DNA from: Verticiella sediminum
GTDB lineage: Bacteria; Pseudomonadota; Gammaproteobacteria; Burkholderiales; Burkholderiaceae_B
DNA: 64,000 nt
Assembly (NCBI RefSeq): GCF_007558815.1
Contig: NZ_VLTJ01000001.1
Span: 84,401-148,400 of the forward strand
Direction: 5' to 3'
Shown here: piece by piece, positions 41,344 through 48,215 of the stretch
How positions within the stretch are numbered: position 1 is the stretch's first letter
Layout of the letters: the number at the start of each line of letters is the position of its first letter
Translations under genes and position numbers: made by a program
Notes under the pieces: generated by a model
The model's database searches: none
What the model was told of the DNA's origin: nothing
What the model saw: only the letters and a program-made list of their open reading frames with translations

Positions 41344-42300
41344 ATGCCTCTTCCTCCCACCGTTGCACAGGGCTTTCGCACGCACCTGAAACCACGGCAG
41401 GCCGAGCTGCTGGTTGCGCTGGCGGAGGAGCAGCACCTGGGGCGGGCCGCCGACCGGGCGCACATGACCCAGCCGGCGGCCTCGCGGGCCCTGGCGCAGA
41501 TCGAGCACATGGTGGGGCTCGCGCTCTTCGTGCGCTCGGCCCAGGGCATGCGCGCCACGCCGGCGGGCGAGGTCATGACGGCCTACGCCCGCCACCTGCT
41601 GGGCATCGGCGAGCGCACCGCGGCCGAGCTGGCCGCGCTGCATGCGCAGGCGACGCACACGCTGAGGGTCGGCGTCCTGCCTTCGACGGCGTCGACGCTG
41701 GCGCCGCGCCTGCTGCAGGCCCTGCTGCGGACCGATCCCGCCTTGCAGGTCGTACTGACCGAGGACGGCCTGCACGAACTCATCGACGCGCTGCGCCGAG
41801 GCTCGCTCGACCTGGTGCTGGGCCGCATGGCGCCGCGTCCGCCGGAGGACGAGCTGCTGGAGTATCCGGTACGCGCCGATCCCATCGTAGTGGTCTGCCG
41901 GCCGGGCCATGCCCTCGCCCGCCTGGCCCGCGCCCACCCGGCGCAGTTGGCCGCCTGCGGATGGATACTGCCGCCGCCGGACACCGTCCTGCGCGAACGC
42001 CTGGAAGAGCTGTTCCGGCAAGCCGACGTCGCGCTGCCGCCCGGCAGGGTGCATTCCAACTCGACGCTCGCCAACCTGGAGCTGGTGCGCCAGACCGACC
42101 TGCTGGCGGTGCTGCCGCAAGGGCTGGCCGAGCAGTACGCGGCCCGGCGCGAGCTGCACATCGTGCCGCTGGACGTCGCTTTCACGTTCGGCGAGGTCGG
42201 CGCCGTCGTGCGCCGCAACCGCATCGCCTCGGCGGCGCTGGATGCCGCGCTGGCGTGGCTGCGGCAGCAGCGCTCGGCGGGCGGTGTTCACGACGCGTGA
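41344..42300 (+). CDS. LysR-family transcriptional regulator (2)
   Basis: This 318-residue regulator has a HTH (LKPRQAELLVALAEEQHLGRAADRAHMTQPAASRALAQIEHMVG) and an effector domain beginning TLRVGVLPSTASTLAPRLLQALL. The RQAELLVALAEEQHLGRAA form is that of the GbpR/PcaQ-like LysR group. It is divergent from the Bug-sulfatase pair, which it probably controls. The ATG at 41344 gives a normal N-terminus; an in-frame ATG at 41266 would add 26 residues without a ribosome-binding site. Confidence 0.88.
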   Translation: MPLPPTVAQGFRTHLKPRQAELLVALAEEQHLGRAADRAHMTQPAASRALAQIEHMVGLALFVRSAQGMRATPAGEVMTAYARHLLGIGERTAAELAALHAQATHTLRVGVLPSTASTLAPRLLQALLRTDPALQVVLTEDGLHELIDALRRGSLDLVLGRMAPRPPEDELLEYPVRADPIVVVCRPGHALARLARAHPAQLAACGWILPPPDTVLRERLEELFRQADVALPPGRVHSNSTLANLELVRQTDLLAVLPQGLAEQYAARRELHIVPLDVAFTFGEVGAVVRRNRIASAALDAALAWLRQQRSAGGVHDA

Positions 42301-42426
42301 GGCGCGCCGACCGCCTCAGCCTGCGCGCGGCGGCGCTGCCCAGGGCACAGCGGAGCCGGCTTTGCCGATCCGCCGGCGCGCCCCCCTCGAGGGGGGTGCG
42401 CGTCAGCGCGTAGGGGTGGGCTTCAT
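42301..42426 (-). repeat. Dispersed intergenic repeat, copy R2 (inverse orientation)
   Basis: Read on the minus strand it begins ATGAAGCCCACCCCTACG, then CGCTGACGCGCACCCCCCTC, a palindrome CCCCCTCGAGGGGGG, CGGCAAAGCCGGCTCCGC, TGTGCCCTGGGCAGCGCCG and a GC-rich end. It fills the gap between the LysR stop and the MarR stop, so it may also end both transcripts. It is the most complete of three copies (R1 21091, R3 48466). Confidence 0.72.
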
Positions 42427-42912
42427 TCAAGCCCCGGCGTTCTGCCGCAGCCCGGCGATGACGCGCTCGAGCATCTCGCCGAGCCGCGCCTGCTCCTCGC
42501 CCGACAGGCAGCCGAAAATCTCCCGGTTGCGGCGGGCGATCATGGTGAGCACCTGCTCGTAGGTCTGCTGGCCTGACGCCGTGAGCGTGAGCACCACGCC
42601 GCGCCCGTCCTGCTCGCTGACGGCCTTGCGCACCAGCCCGCGCTCGACCAGGGCCTGCGCCGAACGGCTGGCGTGGCCCTTGTCGAGGTTGGACGCGCGC
42701 GCCAGATCGTTCACCGAGACCGGTTCGAAACGGCCGATCGCGGCCAGGCAGCGCCCTTCCCCCAGCGACAGGCCGAACTCCTGCGTGTAGGCGCGATTGG
42801 TGTCGCGATCGCCCAGCTTGTTGATGGTATGCAGGCGGTACGTGAGCGCGGATTCGAGCTTCAAGGTCTCGGACGCCTGGGCGTCCTGATCCGACGTGCG
42901 GCGATTGGACAT
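42427..42912 (-). CDS. MarR-family transcriptional regulator
   Basis: This 161-residue winged-helix regulator shows FGLSLGEGRCLAAIGRFEPVSVNDLARASNLDKGHASRSAQALVERGLVRKAVSEQDGRGVVLTLTASGQQ, the complete MarR HTH plus wing (DGRGVVLTLT). N- and C-terminal helices form the dimer. It is the last gene of a leftward operon with Bug receptor 5, DUF2783, an FAD hydroxylase and a ketopantoate reductase homologue. The palindromes at 45925-45966 and 47019-47032 are its most likely operators; this link is inferred. Confidence 0.9.
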   Translation of the reverse strand: MSNRRTSDQDAQASETLKLESALTYRLHTINKLGDRDTNRAYTQEFGLSLGEGRCLAAIGRFEPVSVNDLARASNLDKGHASRSAQALVERGLVRKAVSEQDGRGVVLTLTASGQQTYEQVLTMIARRNREIFGCLSGEEQARLGEMLERVIAGLRQNAGA

Positions 42913-42921
42913 GGGCTAGGG

Positions 42922-43893
42922 CTACTCCACCTTGATGCCGCCGGCACGGATCACCTCGCCCCAGCGCTGGCGCTCGGCCTCGGCGTAGTCGGCCATCTCC
43001 TGCGGTGTGCTCGGCGTCGCGTCCAGCCCCATGGACTTGAACTTGGCGAGCACGTCGGCGTCCTCGAGCGCCGCGCGCAGCGCCTTGCCCAGCGTGTCGA
43101 CGGCGGCGGCGGGCGTTCCCTTGGGTGCGACCATCCCTTGCCAGGCATAGGCTTCGAACGCGGGCAGGCCCATCTCGATCAGGGTCGGGGTCTCGGGCAG
43201 GCTGTCCAGCCGCTCGGCGCTCGCCACGGCAAGGGCGCGCAGGCGGCCCGCGGCGATGTACTGCTGGCCGGTGGCCGAGTCGACGAACATGAAGGGCACC
43301 TGGCCGCCCATCACATCCTGCACGGCCGGCGCGGCGCCCTTGTAGGGCACGTGGACGAGCGGCAGGCCGGTGCGCTGCTTGAAAAGCTCCGTGGCCAGGT
43401 GGTGCGGGCTGCCGGTGCCGGGCGTGCCGTAGGGTACGCCGTCCTTCTGGTCCTTGGCCCAGGCCAGGAATTCTTCGTAGGTGTTGGCCGGTACGCTCGG
43501 GTTGACCACCAGGATCATGGCGAAGCGCGCCATCAGGCCGACCGAGGCGAAATCCTCGGCCGGATCGTAGGCCAGGGTGCTGTAGAGAAACGGGTTGGCC
43601 GCGAGCGTGGCCGTGTCGCCCGTGCCGATCACGTAGCCGTCGGCCGCGGCGCGCGCGACGTAGGACGCGCCGATGGCCGTGGCCGCGCCCGGCTTGTTCG
43701 CGATCACGATGGGCTGGCCGAGCGACTTGGCCATCTTCTCGGACAGGGTGCGCGCCACGATGTCGGTGCCGCCGCCGGCGGGATACGGCACCACCCATTC
43801 GATCGCGCGGCTGGGATAGTCGGCGGCTTGCGCAACGGGCGCGACGGCGGCCAGGCCGAAGCCCAGCACGCTCAGGATTGCGGAAAATTTCAC
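42922..43893 (-). CDS. Bug/TctC-family tripartite tricarboxylate receptor (5)
   Basis: This 323-residue periplasmic receptor has a signal peptide ending near APVAQAADYP. Motifs are YPSRAIEWVVPYPAGGGTDIVARTLSEK, GQPIVIANKPGAATAIGASYVAR, DGYVIGTGDTATLAANPFLYSTLAYDPAEDFASVGL, VHVPYKGAAPAVQDVMGGQVPFMF and LRALAVASAERLDSLPETPTLIEMG. The start is the GTG at 43893, because GGAGGG lies 7 bases upstream. It probably recruits the aromatic or carboxylic substrate hydroxylated by the FAD enzyme of the same operon. Confidence 0.92.
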   Translation of the reverse strand: MKFSAILSVLGFGLAAVAPVAQAADYPSRAIEWVVPYPAGGGTDIVARTLSEKMAKSLGQPIVIANKPGAATAIGASYVARAAADGYVIGTGDTATLAANPFLYSTLAYDPAEDFASVGLMARFAMILVVNPSVPANTYEEFLAWAKDQKDGVPYGTPGTGSPHHLATELFKQRTGLPLVHVPYKGAAPAVQDVMGGQVPFMFVDSATGQQYIAAGRLRALAVASAERLDSLPETPTLIEMGLPAFEAYAWQGMVAPKGTPAAAVDTLGKALRAALEDADVLAKFKSMGLDATPSTPQEMADYAEAERQRWGEVIRAGGIKVE

Positions 43894-43951
43894 GGTTCGT
43901 CCCTCCACGGGGTTGATGATTCTTCTTGATCAGGACGCCGACGGCCCCGTG

Positions 43952-44140
43952 TCAGGCTGCCTCCTCCAGCAGCCTTGCTTCGGCCTGCGCGATACGCGCG
44001 AGCACGTCCTCGGCATCCGGTGCGTGCGCCATCAGCGACAAGGCCACCATGGCGAGCAGAAGCTGGGCGCGTTCCGGGCCCACGCGGCTGATCGCTTCGG
44101 ACAGCGCAGTATAGGATTTATCCAGGTCGGTTTCGGTCAT
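43952..44140 (-). CDS. DUF2783-like small protein
   Basis: This 62-residue protein, MTETDLDKSYTALSEAISRVGPERAQLLLAMVALSLM and onward, is predicted to be all helical and is similar to the DUF2783 family that accompanies FAD-dependent phenol-type hydroxylases. Its function is unknown; a partner or chaperone of the flavoprotein is plausible. The start has GGAGA 5 bases upstream. It lies between the FAD hydroxylase and the Bug receptor in one operon. Confidence 0.72.
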   Translation of the reverse strand: MTETDLDKSYTALSEAISRVGPERAQLLLAMVALSLMAHAPDAEDVLARIAQAEARLLEEAA

Positions 44141-44256
44141 GCGGGTCTCCTCGACGGGCGCCGGCGGTCGTCTCGTTCCCACCGCGAGGCGGGAGCCTGC
44201 TCGCCGCCCAAGGGTGGCGAGCAGGGCGCCGGGAATGAATCTACCTGGCCCGTGGG

Positions 44257-45894
44257 TCAGGCGGCTTGGGGATGAAAGCCGGCGAGCGCGGCGACCGCCT
44301 CGTCGGCCTGCGCGGCGGGCCAGCGCCCGAGTACGTAGCCGTCGGGCCGCACCAGGAACACGGCCGGGCCGGCCCGGCCGTAGCGCCCCTCGTTGCCGGG
44401 CGCGATGCGCCAGGCCCGCGGATCGTCGCCGCCGGGGCCCTGCGCGGCGACCAGACGCGGCGCGGGCACCTGCGTGCCGTCGGCGACCGTGGCGCACGCC
44501 GCGGCGAGCATCGCCTGGGTCGCCATGGGGCAATCGACGGCAAGCAGCACGAAGCCGCGTCCGAAGGCCTGCGACAAATGGGATGTGCGTCCATCGCGCC
44601 CGAGCTGCAGCTCGGGCGCGGGCATGCCGGGCGCGCACGCGGCGCCCGCCTCGGGCAGCGCATCGGCGCCGTTCAGTGCCGACCCGTCATAGGAAATCGG
44701 CGACGACTGGCGCGGGTTGATGAGCGGGCGCACCGCCTCGTCGTCCAGCGCCAGACGCAGCGCGGCCTCGCGCATCAGCGCGAAGCCGTGGCTCGGCGGC
44801 GCCATGAACTCGGTACTCTTGGCGCCGTAGGCGATGTTCTGGCGCGTGGCGTGCACGCGCTCCTCGCTGAAGGTGTCGAGCAGGCTGTCGGGCGCGGCGC
44901 CGCGCATCACCCAGGCCAGCTTCCAGGCGAGGTTGCCGGCATCGTCCAGCCCCGAGTTCAGGCCGCGCACGCCGAAGATGGGCACCAGGTGGCCGGCGTC
45001 GCCCGCGAACAGCACGCGGCCGTGCCGATAGCGCTCCAGGGTCAGGCACTTGGCGTTGTAGATCGAGATCCACAGCGGCTTCCACGGCGCCGTCTCGCCG
45101 ATCATGTCCAGGTGACTTTGCACGCGCGGCAGCACGTTCTCGGGCTTGACCGCCTCGTCGGCGTCCTCGTCCTCGCCGATCTGGTAGTCGATGCGCCAGA
45201 CATTGTCGGGCTGGCGATGCATCAGGATGGTGGAGCCGGGGTTCGACGGCGGGTCGAACCAGGCGAGCCGCTCGGTGGGGCGCCGGGAATCCTGCTCGAT
45301 GTCCACGATGACGTAGCGGCCCTCGTACTGCATGCCGGTGAAGGCCAGGCCGAGCTGCTCGCGCACGGTGCTGCGCCCGCCGTCGCAGGCCACCAGCCAG
45401 TCGGCGCGCACCCGCCGCTCGCCCTGCGGCGTGGCGAGCGTCACGTCCACGCCGGCGGCATCCTGGCGGATCGCACCGACCTTGCAGCCCCAGGCCACCT
45501 GGACGCGCTCGTCCTGCCGCTGCGCCGCCTCGTGCGCATACGCTTCGACGTAGTATTGCTGGATGTTGACCATCGGATCGAAGCGCTGGGTGGGGTCGTG
45601 CGGCATCTCGAAGCGCAGCACCTCGCGGTCGCGAAAGTAGCTGCGGCCCGCCGTCCAGCCCAGGCCCTTGTCGAGCACCGGCCGGCCGGCGCCGACCCAA
45701 TCCAGGATCTCGAGCGAGCGGCGCGCCATGCAGATCGCGCGGCTGCCGGTGCAGTAGCCTTCGTCGGCCTCGATCACCAGCACGTCGATGCCATACGAAG
45801 CGAGCAGCGCGGCGGTAGTCAGCCCCACGGGGCCGCCGCCGGCCACCAGCACCGGCACGTGGTCCGGCAGAGAAGAGGGCGGGGTGAAGGACAT
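44257..45894 (-). CDS. FAD-dependent aromatic hydroxylase/monooxygenase (MhpA-like)
   Basis: This 545-residue class A flavoprotein hydroxylase has the Rossmann FAD site VLVAGGGPVGLTTAALLASYGIDVLVIEAD, the dual-function segment VACDGGRSTVREQLGL, and the FAD ribityl site VLFAGDAGHLVPIFGVRGLNSGLDDAGNLAWKLAWV. A C-terminal thioredoxin-like domain is present (GRGFVLLAVDCP and FLVRPDGYVLGRWP), as in MhpA and phenol hydroxylases. The substrate is probably an aromatic carboxylate or phenol, hydroxylated with NAD(P)H and O2. A GAGGAG binding site precedes the ATG. Two palindromic sites lie 30-72 bases upstream. Confidence 0.88.
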   Translation of the reverse strand: MSFTPPSSLPDHVPVLVAGGGPVGLTTAALLASYGIDVLVIEADEGYCTGSRAICMARRSLEILDWVGAGRPVLDKGLGWTAGRSYFRDREVLRFEMPHDPTQRFDPMVNIQQYYVEAYAHEAAQRQDERVQVAWGCKVGAIRQDAAGVDVTLATPQGERRVRADWLVACDGGRSTVREQLGLAFTGMQYEGRYVIVDIEQDSRRPTERLAWFDPPSNPGSTILMHRQPDNVWRIDYQIGEDEDADEAVKPENVLPRVQSHLDMIGETAPWKPLWISIYNAKCLTLERYRHGRVLFAGDAGHLVPIFGVRGLNSGLDDAGNLAWKLAWVMRGAAPDSLLDTFSEERVHATRQNIAYGAKSTEFMAPPSHGFALMREAALRLALDDEAVRPLINPRQSSPISYDGSALNGADALPEAGAACAPGMPAPELQLGRDGRTSHLSQAFGRGFVLLAVDCPMATQAMLAAACATVADGTQVPAPRLVAAQGPGGDDPRAWRIAPGNEGRYGRAGPAVFLVRPDGYVLGRWPAAQADEAVAALAGFHPQAA

Positions 45895-45924
45895 GCGGGT
45901 CTCCTCGCGTCGATGCGTGTAATA

Positions 45925-45938
45925 GTTGCGAGCGCAAA
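45925..45938. promoter_or_regulatory. MarR-type operator candidate 1
   Basis: GTTGCGAGCGCAAA contains the dyad TTGCG-AG-CGCAA and lies 31 bases upstream of the FAD hydroxylase ATG. It is centred 28 bases from candidate 2, close to three helical turns, so two dimers could bind side by side. Confidence 0.65.
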
Positions 45939-45952
45939 TATATCAGCAGATA

Positions 45953-45966
45953 GTTGCGTACGCAAC
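45953..45966. promoter_or_regulatory. MarR-type operator candidate 2
   Basis: GTTGCGTACGCAAC is a perfect 14-bp palindrome in the gap between the hydroxylase and the ketopantoate reductase homologue. Its half-site TTGCG matches candidate 1. Confidence 0.72.
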
Positions 45967-45982
45967 AAACAGCCGCGGAGAT

Positions 45983-46993
45983 TCAGCCGATGCTGCCGGC
46001 CGGGCCGTCTGCGTCCGGATACAAGCCGCGCATGCGCCCCATCAGCCGGGTGAGGCCGAGCAGCGCGTCGATGCTCGGCGTGGGCACGCCGACACGCTGG
46101 CCCAGCTCGCGGGTGACGCCGACGATGCCGTCCAGTTCGATCGGGCGGCCGGCTTCCACGTCCTGCAGCATCGAGGCCTTGAACGAGCCGAGCCTGAGCG
46201 TGACCTTGTGGCGATCTTCCGGGTTCTGGTCGATGGCGCAGCCGATGCGCGCGCCGATCTCGGCGGCCTCGCGCATGGCGGCCGAGCAGAAATCGCGCAC
46301 CAGCGGGTCGGTCAGGATGCGGTCGCTGGGCGCCCCGGTGAGCGCGGCGATCGGGTTGATGGTGAGGTTGCCCCACAGCTTGTACCAGATGGCGCGGCGC
46401 ACGTCGGCACTGCGCTCGACCTCCAGGCCCGCGCGTTCGAGCACCCCGGCCAGGGCATCCACGCGCGGCGACATGCCGCCGGCGGGCTCGCCGATGATGA
46501 GCTTGCGCCCCATGCGGTGCTCGACGAGCCCGGGCGCCGACGTGGCGGCCGCGATGTGCACCACGCAGCCCACGACCCGCGCGAGATCGATCGACCGGCC
46601 GATGAGCCCGCCCGGATCGACGCTCTCCAGCGGCGCGTCGCCCAGCGCGGGCGCGCCGGCGCCGAACCACCAGGGCACGCCGTTCATCGCCGGCAAGACG
46701 ATGGTGTCCGGGCCCAGCAGCGGCGCCAGCCGCGGCGAGACCTCCGCCAGCGCCGGCCCTTTGACGGCGATCACCACCACGTCCTGCACGCCGAGCTCGG
46801 CCGGATCGGCACTGGCGCGCACCGGCGCACGCCGCTCCTCGCCATCGCCGCCGCGCACGCGCCAGCCGTCGCGTTGCAGCGCTGCGAGCGTCGCGCCGCG
46901 CGCCACCGCGCTGACCTCGGCCGCGCCGCTGGCCGCGAGCCAGCCGCCGATCAGCCCGCCGATGGCGCCGGCGCCGTAGATGCATACCTTCAT
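45983..46993 (-). CDS. 2-dehydropantoate 2-reductase family protein (ketopantoate reductase-like)
   Basis: This 336-residue NADP-dependent dehydrogenase has an N-terminal Rossmann motif MKVCIYGAGAIGGLIGGWLAASG, VQDVVVIAVKGPAL, LPAMNGVPWWF (in PanE the NGxxxxE region; here W replaces the usual residue) and the C-terminal YKLWGNLTINPIAALTGAP and MLQDVEAGRPIELDGIVG, where lysine and serine of the family catalytic set are expected. The position in a catabolic operon suggests reduction of a 2-oxo or beta-hydroxy acid unrelated to pantothenate synthesis. It is first in the operon; operator candidate 3 lies 26 bases upstream. Confidence 0.82.
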   Translation of the reverse strand: MKVCIYGAGAIGGLIGGWLAASGAAEVSAVARGATLAALQRDGWRVRGGDGEERRAPVRASADPAELGVQDVVVIAVKGPALAEVSPRLAPLLGPDTIVLPAMNGVPWWFGAGAPALGDAPLESVDPGGLIGRSIDLARVVGCVVHIAAATSAPGLVEHRMGRKLIIGEPAGGMSPRVDALAGVLERAGLEVERSADVRRAIWYKLWGNLTINPIAALTGAPSDRILTDPLVRDFCSAAMREAAEIGARIGCAIDQNPEDRHKVTLRLGSFKASMLQDVEAGRPIELDGIVGVTRELGQRVGVPTPSIDALLGLTRLMGRMRGLYPDADGPAGSIG

Positions 46994-47018
46994 GGTTGTC
47001 CCCCGCTTTCTTGTATAC

Positions 47019-47032
47019 GTTGTCCGCGCAAC
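47019..47032. promoter_or_regulatory. MarR-type operator candidate 3
   Basis: GTTGTCCGCGCAAC has outer arms GTTG/CAAC in the same layout as candidates 1 and 2 but an imperfect centre. It lies upstream of the reductase gene that begins the operon, next to GTATAC. It is weaker than the other two. Confidence 0.5.
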
Positions 47033-47107
47033 GATTCTAGCGGTTCGCCCCGGCAAGGCGCCAGCAGCGGCGGCCACCGCCCATGGCGACGCGCCGCTGC
47101 GTGCGCA

Positions 47108-47764
47108 TCAGCGTGCGAATGCGGCGCCGGTCAGCAATTCCCACTTCACCCACTGCTCGGCGCTCAGATGTTTTCTCGCATCCCGCAGGGCACTGCCGCG
47201 AATCTCGCCGGCCAGTCGCGACTTCTCCGCGGCCGTCAGGCTCGTCGACCGCTGTATGCCCGCCAGCCGCTCGCCAGTGTCGGTTCCGAGCAATCGAAGC
47301 GCGTCCTGCTGCGAGACGGTCAGGCCGAGCTCGTCGATGACCTCCGGCCGGCCGAAGGCACGAACCCCGAAAGTCTGGATCTCGATCTGCTTCAGGCGCT
47401 CATGCTGCGCTGCACTGACGACGTCTTTCAGTCGATCGAACGTTTCCGCGTTGACCGCAACGAATACCCGAGCCACCTGAGGCACTCGCTCCGCCTTGAC
47501 CTGCGACGCCAAGGCCTTCCCGAAGGCTGCCCGATGATCCTCGACGACGACATCGGAAACGGCCTGCGCCGCACGTACCTGACCGCCGGACAGGCCGAGA
47601 TGATCGATGACCGCCTGATCATGCAACAGACGGTTGAGATGGCCTCGATTGCCGTCGGGCCCAGGAGCCGCGCAGAGCGCAGGTTGTGCCATCAGCATCG
47701 CGCACACGGAAAGGACAGCGACGCCAACCCTGCAGCGGAAAGTGCGCAAACGCTTCGATGTCAT
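47108..47764 (-). CDS. Hypothetical exported protein with internal repeats
   Basis: This 218-residue protein of unknown function has a signal peptide at residues 1-31 ending MAQPALCAAP. The mature part is helical, with two copies of a unit: QAVIDHLGLSGGQVRAAQAV and PEVIDELGLTVSQQDALRLL. It ends LSAEQWVKWELLTGAAF. Such EL.LT..Q units and the '.L..EQW.KW.ELTG..F' end are a style known from many planctomycete secreted proteins. It lies upstream (in the plus sense) of DUF3325 and the iron locus but in the same orientation, 130 bases apart. No enzymatic motif was seen. Confidence 0.62.
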   Translation of the reverse strand: MTSKRLRTFRCRVGVAVLSVCAMLMAQPALCAAPGPDGNRGHLNRLLHDQAVIDHLGLSGGQVRAAQAVSDVVVEDHRAAFGKALASQVKAERVPQVARVFVAVNAETFDRLKDVVSAAQHERLKQIEIQTFGVRAFGRPEVIDELGLTVSQQDALRLLGTDTGERLAGIQRSTSLTAAEKSRLAGEIRGSALRDARKHLSAEQWVKWELLTGAAFAR

Positions 47765-47894
47765 GTTCGGTCAGGTCCGGTTGGTTGAAGGAAGTGAAGA
47801 AAGATGCAGGCGGGAATGTCCGGGCGACGGCCGGCCGCAGGCGTAGAGAAAGGGATTGCGCGGCAACCGGCCATGCCGGAACGCCAATTGCCGT

Positions 47895-48215
47895 TCACGA
47901 GCGGGTCCACGGCCACAGCAAGCGCAAGGCCGGGGCGCGCCACGCCAGCATCAGGGCGATCGACGTCGCGGCGCCCGCAAGCAGCATCACCCAGACCAGC
48001 ACCGCCATGGACGGCGCATCGGCCATCAGGCAGGCAAGCAGCGAAAGCGCCAAAGCTGCGGCGCCGATGCAACGCAACAGCCGGGGCACACCGGCGGCGT
48101 CATGGGACGGCCTGCCCATCACCTGTACCCAGTGCACGTCCATCGCCAGCGCGAGCCAGGCCATGCCGGCAACGCTCAGCACCGCGGCCAGCGCCAGCCA
48201 CAGTGCCTCAGACAT
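47895..48215 (-). CDS. DUF3325 family membrane protein
   Basis: This 106-residue protein has three predicted membrane segments (ALWLALAAVLSVAGMAWLALAM, CIGAAALALSLLACLMA, MAVLVWVMLLAGAATSIALML). The pattern and the place after a PepSY protein match DUF3325, seen in siderophore-receptor operons with DUF3649 and PepSY-associated proteins. The start at 48215 overlaps the end of the PepSY gene by 8 bases. The role in iron uptake is inferred from context. Confidence 0.78.
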   Translation of the reverse strand: MSEALWLALAAVLSVAGMAWLALAMDVHWVQVMGRPSHDAAGVPRLLRCIGAAALALSLLACLMADAPSMAVLVWVMLLAGAATSIALMLAWRAPALRLLWPWTRS

